From NCBI RefSeq assembly GCF_900091615.1, contig NZ_FMIA01000002.1, positions 2,108,001 to 2,172,000 of the forward strand: DNA of 64,000 nt. The letters are read 5' to 3'. The first letter of the stretch is position 1. Every line of letters begins with the position of its first letter. The notes beneath the pieces are model-generated. The model was not told the origin of the DNA and did no database searches. It was given only the letters and a program-made list of their open reading frames with translations. The stretch comes from Micromonospora yangpuensis. Its GTDB lineage: Bacteria > Actinomycetota > Actinomycetes > Mycobacteriales > Micromonosporaceae. The position numbers were made by a program, and so were the translations under genes. Shown one piece after another: positions 50,936 to 59,268 of the stretch.

Positions 50936-51863
50936 CCCGGTGCAGCAGTCGGGCGTCGCCGAGCATCGCGCGTAGCCGGCGTTCCAGCCCGGCGATCGGG
51001 ACCAGGTTCTGTGGTGCCCGGGGATCCTTGTACGGGGTGGAGGCGAACCGGGGCAGGGTCACCAGCGACAGGTCGGCCAGCCGGACCGCCTCGGTCTCGG
51101 GCAGCTCCGGGGAACACTCCAGCCGGACGATGCCGGCCCACGGCGCCCCGGCCGCCACCGGCAGGCGGAGGTACCAGGAGTAGCCACCCCAGGCGGTGCC
51201 GAGCCGGAACACCGGTGAGCGTTGGCCGGAGCGCAACCCGGTCACCACCGCGGTCAACCGGGCGTCGAGGTACTGGCTGTGCTGGGTCTTGATGTAGCCC
51301 AGGGTGCGCGGCAGCTGCCGCCGGCTGCGCAGCGGACCGTCCACCACCAGCAGGTCGTCGTCGGTACGGGCCGCGCCGGAGACCTCCACCTCCAGCGCGG
51401 TCAGCGGCCCCTGCACCGCCGCGGGCAGCTTGTTCAGCTCACCGCTGCCGCCCACCCGGTGCACCGGGTACCGGATCCGCCCGGCCACCACCTCGCGCGC
51501 CGACGGGCTGGCCGTGAAGAGTCCCCGCGCCACCCGCGCCCCGGCCAGCTCGGCCGCGCCCCGCTCCAGGTCGCACCGGACCACCCCGGCCGCGTAGGAG
51601 GCGGCGAGCCCGGGGTACGACACACCGTCGGCCTCCGCCGTCCAGACGCTCGCGTCGATCCGGCGTACCCCGTCGACAAGCAGCACCACGTCCGGGGCGC
51701 GCACGTCCGCGCGCACGTCGATGGCCCGCCAGTCCACCACCGGCAGCTCCACCGTGGGGTCGACCTGGGCGCTGCTCGGTGCCGCCGGCCCGCCGGCCGC
51801 CGCCTCGAAGGAGGCGCCGTAGGCCGGATCCCAGCTGTCCACGAAGAACCGTCCGGCGCTCAC
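50904..51863 (-). CDS. nurA: NurA-like nuclease
   Basis: A 319-residue protein resembling NurA, the nuclease that partners HerA in archaeal DNA-end resection. The block VVLLVDGVRRIDASVW fits the N-terminal catalytic motif (DG with acidic neighbours). LGYIKTQHSQYL resembles the internal Lys motif, and a late acidic segment is GIVRLECSPELPE. No signal peptide or membrane helix is present. GTG at 51863 follows sbcC by 28 bases in the same direction. Assignment rests on these motifs together with the HerA/SbcCD neighbourhood; a structural comparison would settle it. Confidence 0.75.
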   Translation of the reverse strand: MSAGRFFVDSWDPAYGASFEAAAGGPAAPSSAQVDPTVELPVVDWRAIDVRADVRAPDVVLLVDGVRRIDASVWTAEADGVSYPGLAASYAAGVVRCDLERGAAELAGARVARGLFTASPSAREVVAGRIRYPVHRVGGSGELNKLPAAVQGPLTALEVEVSGAARTDDDLLVVDGPLRSRRQLPRTLGYIKTQHSQYLDARLTAVVTGLRSGQRSPVFRLGTAWGGYSWYLRLPVAAGAPWAGIVRLECSPELPETEAVRLADLSLVTLPRFASTPYKDPRAPQNLVPIAGLERRLRAMLGDARLLHRALSSAARTGP

Positions 51864-51891
51864 CGGCCCGGCCCCCCGACCACTGTCGACC

Positions 51892-54366
51892 TCACCGGCC
51901 GGTCCGTTCCACCCGGGCGCTGCGGGCGTCCTTGCGCACCTCGAAGCGCACCGGTATCCGCTCGGCCAGGGCGGGCACGTGGGTGACCACCCCCACCATC
52001 CGGTCCCCCCGGGCGGCCAGCGTCTCCAGGGTGGCGGCCACCGTGTCCAGGGTGGCCGCGTCCAGGGTGCCGAAGCCCTCGTCCAGCACGATCGACTCCA
52101 GGCTCGCCGCCGTGGTGGACATCCCGGCCAGCTGCTCGGACAGGGCCAGCGCCAGGGCCAGCGACGCCTGGAACGTCTCCCCACCGGACAGGGTCCGCAC
52201 CCCGCGCCGCAGCCCCGCGTCGTGGTGGTCGACGACGAAGAACTCACCCTTGTCGTGCACCAGGTCGTACTGGCCGCCGGAGAGTTCCCGCAGGATCGAC
52301 GACGCCCCGTCGACCAGCAGGTCCAGCGCCTCGGCCAGCAGCCACCGCTCGAAGTTGTTGGCCCGCAGGTGCCCGGCCAGCGCCCGGGCCACCCGGGCCC
52401 GCTGCTCGTGCCCGGCCCGCTGGGCACGCAGCTCGGCGGCCTGCTCGCGGCGTTCCACCAGCCGGCGGTGGGCCGCCTCGGCTCGCTCCAGGGCGAGGGT
52501 GGCCGCGCGTACCGGATCGTCGTCGACCGGCAGACCGGCGGCGGTGAACAGCGCGGCGATCCGCTCCCGCACGGCCCTCTGCTCGGCGTTCGCCGCGTCG
52601 AGGGCGGCGCTGCGCGTCACCCGCTCGGCCCGCCGCCGGTCGGCCTGGTCACCCGCCCAACCGGTGAGCGCCGCCCAGGCGGCGGCGACGTCGTCCCGGT
52701 CGGCCGTCGGCGGACCGAGGCGGGCCAGCCCGTCGCGGGTCAGGTCGAACTCCCGCCACGCGGCACGCAGCCGCTGCTCGGCGGCGTCCCAGGTGCCGCG
52801 GGCCCGCCGGGCGGCGTCCCGGCCGGCCCGGACCGCGCCGGCCGCCTCCTCCAGCGCCCGGCGCAACCGGGCCTGCTCGGCCAGGTCGTGGCGGAGCGCC
52901 TCCGGCGTGGCCACCCCGGCGAGCTGGTCGTCCAACTCGGCCAACCGGCCCCGCAGCTGGTCGAGCTCGGTCCGGGCGCGCAGCAGGACCCGGTCCAGGT
53001 CGCGGGCGGCGGCGTCACGCTCCTGCAGGACCCGCTTGGCCGCCTCGCTCGCCGTCCGGGCCGCCTTGCCGGCGGCGGTGGCGCGGGCCACCGCCGAGCC
53101 GGCCGGCACCGCAGGCACCCGCGACACCTGCTGCTCGCAGACCGGGCAGGCCGCCCCCGCCACCAGGTGCGCCCGCAACGCGACCGCCTGGTCGGTGGCC
53201 TTGGCCTCCTCGTGGGCCAGGAACGCCGCCGCCAGCTCGGCCTCGGCCCGCTCGGCCGCCGTCCGGGCCTGCGCCAGCGCGGCCACCGCCGCGTCGTGTT
53301 CGGTCTGCGCCGCCGTCACCGCCGCGGCCACCGTCTCGACCTGGCCGGTGAGCCGGTCCCGGTCGGTGTGCGCCTTGAGCAGCAGCCGCAGGGCGCTCTC
53401 GTCGCCCGCGCCGGTCAGCTCCCCGCGCAGTTTCTCCTCCCGCTCCTCGGCCAGCGCCACCGCCGCCGTCGCCTCGTCGGCGCCGGCCCGGGCGTCAGCC
53501 ACCGCGCGGGCCACCTCGGCCACCCCGTCCGGCGCGGCCACCGCACCCAGCACGGTCAGCTCGGCGTCGAGGGCGGCCAGCGCCGCGTGTGCCTCGCGCA
53601 CCGCCGCGTCGGCCCGCTCCCGCTCCGGTACGGCCGCCGCGACCGCCCCGGTCAGCTCCCGCAGCCGTTCGACCTGCCCCTCGGCCTCGGCCAGCGTCGC
53701 GTCGTCGACGCCGGTCAGCGCGTCGAGCAGCCGGGTCACCTCGTCCAGCCGCGCCTCGGCCTGCCCGGCCCGTTCGGTGGCCCGGCGCTGCACCTCCTCG
53801 TAGACGCCGAGGCCGAGCAGGTTGACCAGGATCTGCTGCCGGGTGGCCGGCCGGGCGTGCAGGAAGTCGGCGAACTGCCCCTGCGGCAGCACCACACAGC
53901 TGGTGAACTGCTCGTACGGCAGCCCCACCGCCGCCAGCACCGCCTCCTCCATCTCCGCCGGCGTACCGGCGACCACCTCGCCCAGGTCCTCCGGGCTGAG
54001 CCCGGTGTCCAGCTTGGTCACGTCGAACCCGGCCGGCATCAGCTGTAGGCCCGCGCCGGCGGTCTTCACGTTGCCCCGGGAGTCCCGGCGGACCACCCGG
54101 GTCGCCACGTAGCGTTCCCCGGCCGACTCGAAGACCAACCGGACCCGGGCCTCGGTGGCCGACGGAGCGAGCGCGTTGGCCAGTCCCCGGGTCCCGCCCC
54201 AGCGGGGCACCGTGCCGTAGAGGGCGAAGCAGATCGCGTCCAGCACCGTCGACTTGCCCGAACCGGTCGGGCCGACCAGGGCGAAGAAGTCGGCGTCGGT
54301 GAAGTCGATGGTGGTGTCGTCCCGGAAGACGGTGAAGCCCGCCAGGTCCAGCCGCATCGGTCGCAC
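51892..54366 (-). CDS. sbcC: Exonuclease subunit SbcC (Rad50-type SMC ATPase)
   Basis: An 824-residue SMC-like ATPase that works with SbcD on DNA ends and hairpins. Walker A is GPTGSGKST (32-40). Two long Ala/Arg/Glu-rich coiled-coil arms flank a zinc hook CPVC (Cys407/Cys410). The ABC signature is TLSGGETF and Walker B is ESIVLDEGFGTLD near the C-terminus. Length is at the short end for SbcC (E. coli about 1050). The GTG at 54366 overlaps the sbcD stop by one base; ATG 54357 is an alternative. Confidence 0.96.
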   Translation of the reverse strand: MRPMRLDLAGFTVFRDDTTIDFTDADFFALVGPTGSGKSTVLDAICFALYGTVPRWGGTRGLANALAPSATEARVRLVFESAGERYVATRVVRRDSRGNVKTAGAGLQLMPAGFDVTKLDTGLSPEDLGEVVAGTPAEMEEAVLAAVGLPYEQFTSCVVLPQGQFADFLHARPATRQQILVNLLGLGVYEEVQRRATERAGQAEARLDEVTRLLDALTGVDDATLAEAEGQVERLRELTGAVAAAVPERERADAAVREAHAALAALDAELTVLGAVAAPDGVAEVARAVADARAGADEATAAVALAEEREEKLRGELTGAGDESALRLLLKAHTDRDRLTGQVETVAAAVTAAQTEHDAAVAALAQARTAAERAEAELAAAFLAHEEAKATDQAVALRAHLVAGAACPVCEQQVSRVPAVPAGSAVARATAAGKAARTASEAAKRVLQERDAAARDLDRVLLRARTELDQLRGRLAELDDQLAGVATPEALRHDLAEQARLRRALEEAAGAVRAGRDAARRARGTWDAAEQRLRAAWREFDLTRDGLARLGPPTADRDDVAAAWAALTGWAGDQADRRRAERVTRSAALDAANAEQRAVRERIAALFTAAGLPVDDDPVRAATLALERAEAAHRRLVERREQAAELRAQRAGHEQRARVARALAGHLRANNFERWLLAEALDLLVDGASSILRELSGGQYDLVHDKGEFFVVDHHDAGLRRGVRTLSGGETFQASLALALALSEQLAGMSTTAASLESIVLDEGFGTLDAATLDTVAATLETLAARGDRMVGVVTHVPALAERIPVRFEVRKDARSARVERTGR

Positions 54367-55514
54367 TACCGGTCGACCTCCTCGAACAGCTCGTCGAAGA
54401 GCGCACGGACCTCGTCGTCGGCGTGACCCCGGCTGCCCAGGTAGTCGGCGAAGAGGTCCCGGGGCGACCGACCGGACCGCTGGGCGGTCCGGGTGGCGCT
54501 GCCGGGCGCCGGCAGCAGCTGCGGGTCGATCCGGATCTCCAGGGCGTGCGGGAGCAGCTCCTGCACCTCCTCACGCAGCCCGGCGCGGGGCTGCTCGCTG
54601 ACGAAGACCCGCAGCAGCCCCTCCGGCGGCGGCGCCTCGGCGAGCTGGGCCAGCGTGCCGCGTACGGTGCGCAGCGGAACCGCCGCGGCGATCGGCACCT
54701 CGCGGACCCGCGCCGCGGTGGTGGCGGTCACCTCCACCACGGTCACCGACGGCACGTTCTCCTGCTCGCCGAAGTCCACCGCCAGCGGGCTGCCGCTGTA
54801 GCGGACCGGGCAGGGGCCGACGACCCGCTGCGACCGGTGCAGGTGACCCAACGCGACGTAGTGGGCGGTGCCCGGGAAGACCGAGGCCGGCACGGCGTAG
54901 CCGAGCACGGTGTGCGCGTCCCGCTCGCCGCCGCCGGTGCTCGCCCCCACCACGGTGAGGTGGGCGGTGACCAGGTGCACCCGGTCCGGCTCGTCGAAGC
55001 CCTCGGTGAGCCGGTCCAGCACCCGTCCCAGGTGGTCGGCGTAGGTCTGGGTCGCCTCGGCGGCGGTCAGCTCGTACATCTCCACCGCGCGGACCGCGTA
55101 CCGCTGGGACAGGAACGGCAGGGCGGCCAGCCGCCAGCGTTCGCCACCGGCGGTGACCCCGTCGACGACGTGCTCGTCCGGATCGGCGAGCACGCTGCCG
55201 CGCAGGGTGATGCCGGCGGCCTCGGCCCACGGCCGCAGCGCGTCCAGGGCCGGCCCGTTGTCGTGGTTGCCGCCGATGGCCACCACGTCCGCCCCGGTCC
55301 GCCGCAGCGCGGTCAACGCCCGGGTGACCAACCGGGTCGCCTCCGAGGTGGGCGCGGCGGTGTCGTACAGGTCGCCGGCGACGATGACCAGGTCGGGCCG
55401 TTCGACGCGGGCGACCTCGATGACCGCGGCGAGGACCTGCTTGTGCTCCTCGGCCCGGGACTGGCCCTTGAGGACCTTGCCGACGTGCCAGTCGGAGGTG
55501 TGCAGGATCTTCAT
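54366..55514 (-). CDS. sbcD: Exonuclease subunit SbcD (Mre11-type nuclease)
   Basis: A 382-residue metallophosphoesterase, the nuclease of the SbcCD complex. The five phosphoesterase motifs are visible: SDWHVG, GDLYD, GGNHDN, TAHLT and GHLH. The C-terminal 110 residues are the capping and SbcC-binding region. The ATG at 55514 follows the HerA-like gene by 18 bases, and its stop touches the sbcC start, so all three are one operon. Metal ligands are intact. Confidence 0.96.
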   Translation of the reverse strand: MKILHTSDWHVGKVLKGQSRAEEHKQVLAAVIEVARVERPDLVIVAGDLYDTAAPTSEATRLVTRALTALRRTGADVVAIGGNHDNGPALDALRPWAEAAGITLRGSVLADPDEHVVDGVTAGGERWRLAALPFLSQRYAVRAVEMYELTAAEATQTYADHLGRVLDRLTEGFDEPDRVHLVTAHLTVVGASTGGGERDAHTVLGYAVPASVFPGTAHYVALGHLHRSQRVVGPCPVRYSGSPLAVDFGEQENVPSVTVVEVTATTAARVREVPIAAAVPLRTVRGTLAQLAEAPPPEGLLRVFVSEQPRAGLREEVQELLPHALEIRIDPQLLPAPGSATRTAQRSGRSPRDLFADYLGSRGHADDEVRALFDELFEEVDR

Positions 55515-55532
55515 GGGGAGGGCACCTGACTG

Positions 55533-57284
55533 CTAGAACGGGATGTCGTCGTCGCTGCCGCCGCCGGAGCCGACCACCACGAACGGGTCCGCCGCCCCGG
55601 TGATCGAGCGCAGCGTCTCCGACGGGGCCCGGCCGGCCTCGGAGACCCGGGTCGCCCAGGCCGGGAAGGGGAACTCCAGGCAGAGCGGGACCGGGATGTC
55701 CGGCTGGTTGACGAACATCGTGCCCGGCTTGGCCAGCAGCGCCCGTTGCCGCTGGGCGGGCGGGAGGAAACCGTACTCCGGGCGGGACGCCTCGGCCGGG
55801 TCGAGCCGGCCCACCACCCGGATCGCCGAGTTGGTGACGATCCGGCGCTCCACCTCGCTGGCGGTCTGCTGCGCACCGACCAGGATCACCCCGAGTGAAC
55901 GGCCCCGCTCGGCGATGTCCAGCAGCACCTCCTTGATGGGGGAGGAGCCCTCCCGGGGGGCGTACTTGTTCAGCTCGTCGAGGACGACGAAGAGCAACGG
56001 CTTGGCGGTGCCGGACTTCTCCTTGCGCTCGAACTCGCTCTTGAGCGTCACACCGACCACGAAACGCTGCGCGCGGTCCGGCAGGTTGTGCAGGTCGACC
56101 ACGGTGACCTGGGCGCTCTCGGCGGTGTTGATGCTGTGCGGGCGGCGGGTGGCCAGGTCACCGCGGATCAACCGGCCCAGGTCCTTCTTGCTGCCGATCA
56201 GCCGCCGGGCGAACGCGTTGACGGTGCCCAGTCCGACCGCGCTGCCGGCCCAGTCGCCCCGGGTCTCGTCGTCGTTGAGCTGTTCGACGACGTGGTCGAC
56301 CAGGTCGGCGTAGCTGCCCAGGCGCACCCCGTCGATGCTCACCCCGCCGTCGGCGGGCTGGGCGTACCGGGCCAGGTGGGCGGCGACCGAGTGGACCACC
56401 ATCGTGTACTGCTGGCGCTCGTCGTCGGCGTCGGCGAAGACGTACGGCAGCAGCCGGTCGGCGCAGAACTCGCTGAGCGTCCAGTAGAAACTGTCCACCC
56501 CGGTCAACCGGCTACTCACGTCCGGGGTGCCGGAGGCGTCACCGACCCGGGGCGGAGCGTAGACCCGGACGTCCGGGAAGGCCCCGGCGGTCAGGCCCAG
56601 CTTCGCGTACCCGGCCCGGGTGGCGTCGTCGAGGCGGGTGTTGGGATGGTCGAGGAAGAGCAGGTCCTCACCCTTGACGTTGAAGATCAGCGCCTTGGCG
56701 TTGACCGCGTCGCCACCGAGCACCCCGGAGCGGAACACCGAGTAGAGCAGGAAGGTGGCGAAGCTGGTCTTGGTGGCCACCCCGGAGATGCCGGAGATCG
56801 AGACGTGCGCGCCCCGGCTGCCGTCGAGGAAGTCGGCGTTGAGGTAGACCGGCACGCCGTCGCGACCCATGCCCATCGGGATGCGCCGCTCCATCCGGTC
56901 GAAGTGCAGCGCCCGGGCCCGGGCGTCACCCTCGGCCCGGAACACCACCGCGCCGGGCTGCGGCGGCACGTACAGCTCCGGGTCGACCCGGGTGGTGGTG
57001 ATCTCGGCCGCCTCCTGCACCATCGCCGGCAGGGTGCCGTCGGCGATGGCGAAGACGTCCGACTCGAACTGGGCGCCCTCGTGCCGGGCCCGGACCTGGG
57101 TGACCACCCCGGCGATCGTCACCGGCTCCCGGTCGGGCAGCTCGCGGCGGGTCACCACCACGTCGTCGAGCTGCAGGTAACTGCCGGGGGCCACCGCCGT
57201 CCAGAACTGCAACGGGGTGGCGTCGGCGGTGCCGAGCACCCGCCCGACACCCTCACCCGGTCCGTCGATCTGGTCGTCGGTCAT
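55533..57284 (-). CDS. HerA-like ATPase with SSB-type C-terminal tip
   Basis: A 583-residue ATPase of the HerA/FtsK superfamily (DUF87), which as a hexamer pumps DNA for NurA-type nucleases. An N-terminal HAS-like barrel (about 1-150) is followed by a P-loop region GISGVATKTS (165-174), an unusual variant with Thr-Lys-Thr instead of Gly-Lys-Thr that seems characteristic of this actinobacterial group. Walker B is LLFVVLDELNKYAP, and an Arg-rich C-terminal section (AERGRSLGVILVGAQQTASEVERR) provides the arginine finger and sensor. The protein ends GSDDDIPF, matching the acidic tip of bacterial SSB. First gene of the herA-sbcD-sbcC-nurA run. Confidence 0.88.
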   Translation of the reverse strand: MTDDQIDGPGEGVGRVLGTADATPLQFWTAVAPGSYLQLDDVVVTRRELPDREPVTIAGVVTQVRARHEGAQFESDVFAIADGTLPAMVQEAAEITTTRVDPELYVPPQPGAVVFRAEGDARARALHFDRMERRIPMGMGRDGVPVYLNADFLDGSRGAHVSISGISGVATKTSFATFLLYSVFRSGVLGGDAVNAKALIFNVKGEDLLFLDHPNTRLDDATRAGYAKLGLTAGAFPDVRVYAPPRVGDASGTPDVSSRLTGVDSFYWTLSEFCADRLLPYVFADADDERQQYTMVVHSVAAHLARYAQPADGGVSIDGVRLGSYADLVDHVVEQLNDDETRGDWAGSAVGLGTVNAFARRLIGSKKDLGRLIRGDLATRRPHSINTAESAQVTVVDLHNLPDRAQRFVVGVTLKSEFERKEKSGTAKPLLFVVLDELNKYAPREGSSPIKEVLLDIAERGRSLGVILVGAQQTASEVERRIVTNSAIRVVGRLDPAEASRPEYGFLPPAQRQRALLAKPGTMFVNQPDIPVPLCLEFPFPAWATRVSEAGRAPSETLRSITGAADPFVVVGSGGGSDDDIPF

Positions 57285-57449
57285 CGCCGGGCTCCGGTCA
57301 GCCGGGGGTCTCGGTCAGCGCACACGTCCTGCATCCTGCCCGAGGAGTGTGACAGGTTGCCACGCGACGTGCCGCCCACGACGCGCAGCGACCGTCGTCG
57401 TACCGATGGTCACCCGCGCCGGGTGGCCGCAGGCGGCGGCGGTCCGGGC

Positions 57450-58283
57450 TCAGTCGCGGCCGTAGCGCAGCAGCAGGGTGCCGTCGTCGGCGTGCAGCAC
57501 GTGCCGCAGTGGCAGCCGGCGCGGCGGGCTGGCCGCCGGCCCGGCGGTGATCCGGCCCGGCCCGGCCCCGGCCAGCAGCGGGGCGACGGTGAGGCAGACC
57601 TCGTCGACCAGGTCGGCCGCGGTGAGCGCGCCGAACAGCACCGGGCCACCCTCGCAGAGGATCTGGTCGAGCCCGCGTCGGCGCAGCTCGGCCAGGCCGG
57701 CGGCCAGATCCACCCGGTCGGTGCCGCAACGGACCAGGTCGGCGACGTCGGTGAGGCCGGCCGGCGGATCGGCCGCGGCGTGGGTGAGCACGATCGGTCG
57801 CACCGGCGCGTCGGCGAAGGCGGCCTGCGCCGGATCCACCCGCAGCGACCCGGAGACCACCACCAACGTCGGGTACGCGGACAGCCCGTGTGCCGTCCGC
57901 CAGGCCCGCCGGGCCTCGCTCAGGCGCAGCGCGTCGTACCCCTCGTGGCGCAGCGTGCCGGCGCCCACCAGCAGGGCGTCGCAGAGCATCCGCAACCGGC
58001 CGAAGACCCGTTTGTCCGGCGCGCCGGACAGCCCGGCGGAGTAGCCGTCGAGGCTGACCGCGCCGTCGACGCTGGTCACGAAGTTCATCCGCAGGTGGGG
58101 CCGGTCGGCGCGACCGTAGAGCGCGGTCAGCTCCGCGTCGTCGAGCCCGGCGCCGGGCGGTGTCGACGCCTCGCCGCCCGGTGTCGGCTGCTCGCGGTGC
58201 GGTGTCGGCTGCTCGCGGTGCGGTGCCGACGGCTCGTGGTGCGGTGCCGGCCAGAGCCGGCGGATCTCGGCGCGCCCGCTCAT
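57450..58283 (-). CDS. RibD C-terminal/pyrimidine reductase-like NADPH reductase
   Basis: A 277-residue protein of the RibD_C (dihydrofolate reductase-like) family. NFVTSVDGAVSLDGYSAGLSG begins the core, DALLVGAGTLRHEGYDA is the NADPH region, and ILCEGGPVLFGAL is the second half motif. In riboflavin synthesis it would reduce the pyrimidine ribose, but stand-alone members often have other, unknown substrates. Residues 18-32 contain two HREQPTP repeats (21-bp units). Its start overlaps the upstream microprotein stop by ATGA, so the two are coupled. The 165 bases between this gene and the HerA-like start hold no gene or clear operator. Confidence 0.88.
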   Translation of the reverse strand: MSGRAEIRRLWPAPHHEPSAPHREQPTPHREQPTPGGEASTPPGAGLDDAELTALYGRADRPHLRMNFVTSVDGAVSLDGYSAGLSGAPDKRVFGRLRMLCDALLVGAGTLRHEGYDALRLSEARRAWRTAHGLSAYPTLVVVSGSLRVDPAQAAFADAPVRPIVLTHAAADPPAGLTDVADLVRCGTDRVDLAAGLAELRRRGLDQILCEGGPVLFGALTAADLVDEVCLTVAPLLAGAGPGRITAGPAASPPRRLPLRHVLHADDGTLLLRYGRD

Positions 58284-58399
58284 TCGCCGGCCGGACCGGT
58301 GACCGGAGGAGGCGGCTCGGGGGTACGGTGCTGGCAGTCACACCAGTTCCGGCCGGGGCAGTCGCCGTGTCGTCCGGCCCGGCACGCTCGGCAGATCAT
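58280..58399 (-). CDS. 39-residue Cys-rich microprotein
   Basis: A short open frame, ATG 58399 to TGA, that reads MICRACRAGRHGDCPGRNWC and then DCQHRTPEPPPP... Cys3/Cys6, His11, Cys14, Cys20/Cys22 and His24 make two potential zinc or metal sites. Translation is coupled to the reductase gene by an ATGA overlap, which supports it being real. No strong Shine-Dalgarno sequence is visible. I recall similar tiny proteins in other actinomycetes at this position but no function. Confidence 0.75.
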   Translation of the reverse strand: MICRACRAGRHGDCPGRNWCDCQHRTPEPPPPVTGPAGE

Positions 58400-58433
58400 G
58401 CCGGCAGCCTATGCCGAGGGAGGACGGGGCCGC

Positions 58434-58979
58434 ATGGCGCGTCAGATCTTCCAACTCAGAGTCTCCCTGGTCGGGGTCCGGCCCACCGTCTGGCGGCGGG
58501 TGCTGGTGCCCGGCGGGTACACCCTGGACCGGCTGCACCGGGTGCTGCAGTACGCCCTCGGCTGGCGAGACTGCCACCTGCACTCGTTCGACGTCGACGG
58601 GGTGGTGTACGGCGTACCGGACCCGGTGGGTGAGCTGGCCGTGCTCGACGAGTTGGACGTGCGGTTGGACGCGGTGGTCGGCAAGGGCAGCCGGTGGCGG
58701 TACACCTACGACTTCGGTGACTGGTGGGAGCACGACCTGCTGGTGGAGGACGTGTTCGTGGCCGACCCGGACGAGCGGTACCCGATCTGTGTCGACGGTG
58801 AGCGGGCCGGGCCGCCCGAGTCCGCCGGCGGTCCGAGCGCTTACCAGGTGCTGTTGGCCGCCCACGCCGACCCGGGTCATCCCGAGCACCTCGTGTTACG
58901 GGACTGGGCCGGGGAGCGGTTCGATCCGGCGGCCTTCGACGCGGGGCGGGTGACCACCCTGCTGCGTCGGCTCTGCTGA
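58434..58979 (+). CDS. pRiA4b ORF-3-like family protein
   Basis: A 181-residue cytosolic protein whose whole length fits PF07929, a family named from a plasmid gene. The blocks are FQLRVSLVGVRPTVWRRVLVPGGYTLDRLHRVLQ, WRDCHLHSFDV, TYDFGDWWEHDLLVE and a C-terminal YPICVDGERAGPPE. The function is unknown, with a distant link to plasmid biology and antitoxin-like proteins. GGGAGG about 11 bases before ATG 58434. It is divergent from the Cys-rich microprotein gene (34 bases apart), and nothing next to it suggests a plasmid origin. Confidence 0.85.
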   Translation: MARQIFQLRVSLVGVRPTVWRRVLVPGGYTLDRLHRVLQYALGWRDCHLHSFDVDGVVYGVPDPVGELAVLDELDVRLDAVVGKGSRWRYTYDFGDWWEHDLLVEDVFVADPDERYPICVDGERAGPPESAGGPSAYQVLLAAHADPGHPEHLVLRDWAGERFDPAAFDAGRVTTLLRRLC

Positions 58980-59076
58980 CCCCGACGGCGTGAACTGGTC
59001 GTGGGTGGCGGTTCCGGGCGCGGGAGCCGGCGGTGCGTACCCGGACGATCACCCGTCGAATCCGGCCGGTGGTAAC

Positions 59077-59097
59077 GATCGGGGAACGCTCCCGATC
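59077..59097. promoter_or_regulatory. Imperfect CebR-like operator, upstream box
   Basis: GGGAACGCTCCC (59082-59093) inside the longer inverted repeat GATCGGG...CCCGATC (59077-59097). It differs from the GGGAGCGCTCCC core by one base and lies 53 bases (centre to centre) upstream of the second box. Confidence 0.55.
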
Positions 59098-59102
59098 GAC
59101 TA

Positions 59103-59108
59103 TTGACA
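59103..59108 (+). promoter_or_regulatory. -35 element TTGACA of the ceb operon
   Basis: TTGACA sits between the two operator-like boxes; a weak -10 (CAGTCT, 59126-59131) follows at 17 bases. The downstream box would then overlap the transcription start. Confidence 0.5.
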
Positions 59109-59133
59109 CTCCTGTAACCCGACGGCAGTCTCA

Positions 59134-59147
59134 TGGGAGCGCTCCCG
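59134..59147. promoter_or_regulatory. CebR-type operator
   Basis: TGGGAGCGCTCCCG: the core GGGAGCGCTCCC is a perfect palindrome and matches the known CebR site TGGGAGCGCTCCCA except for the last base. It is 121 bases before cebE. Confidence 0.85.
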
Positions 59148-59268
59148 GAGTCCCACGGAAACAACGGGCCGGAGTACTCGCCACCGCCCCGACCACCGTC
59201 TGGACCGGCGGCGTCAGCAGCACACCCCACCACGGAACCCACTGCCTCACCACCGAAAGAGGGTCAGG

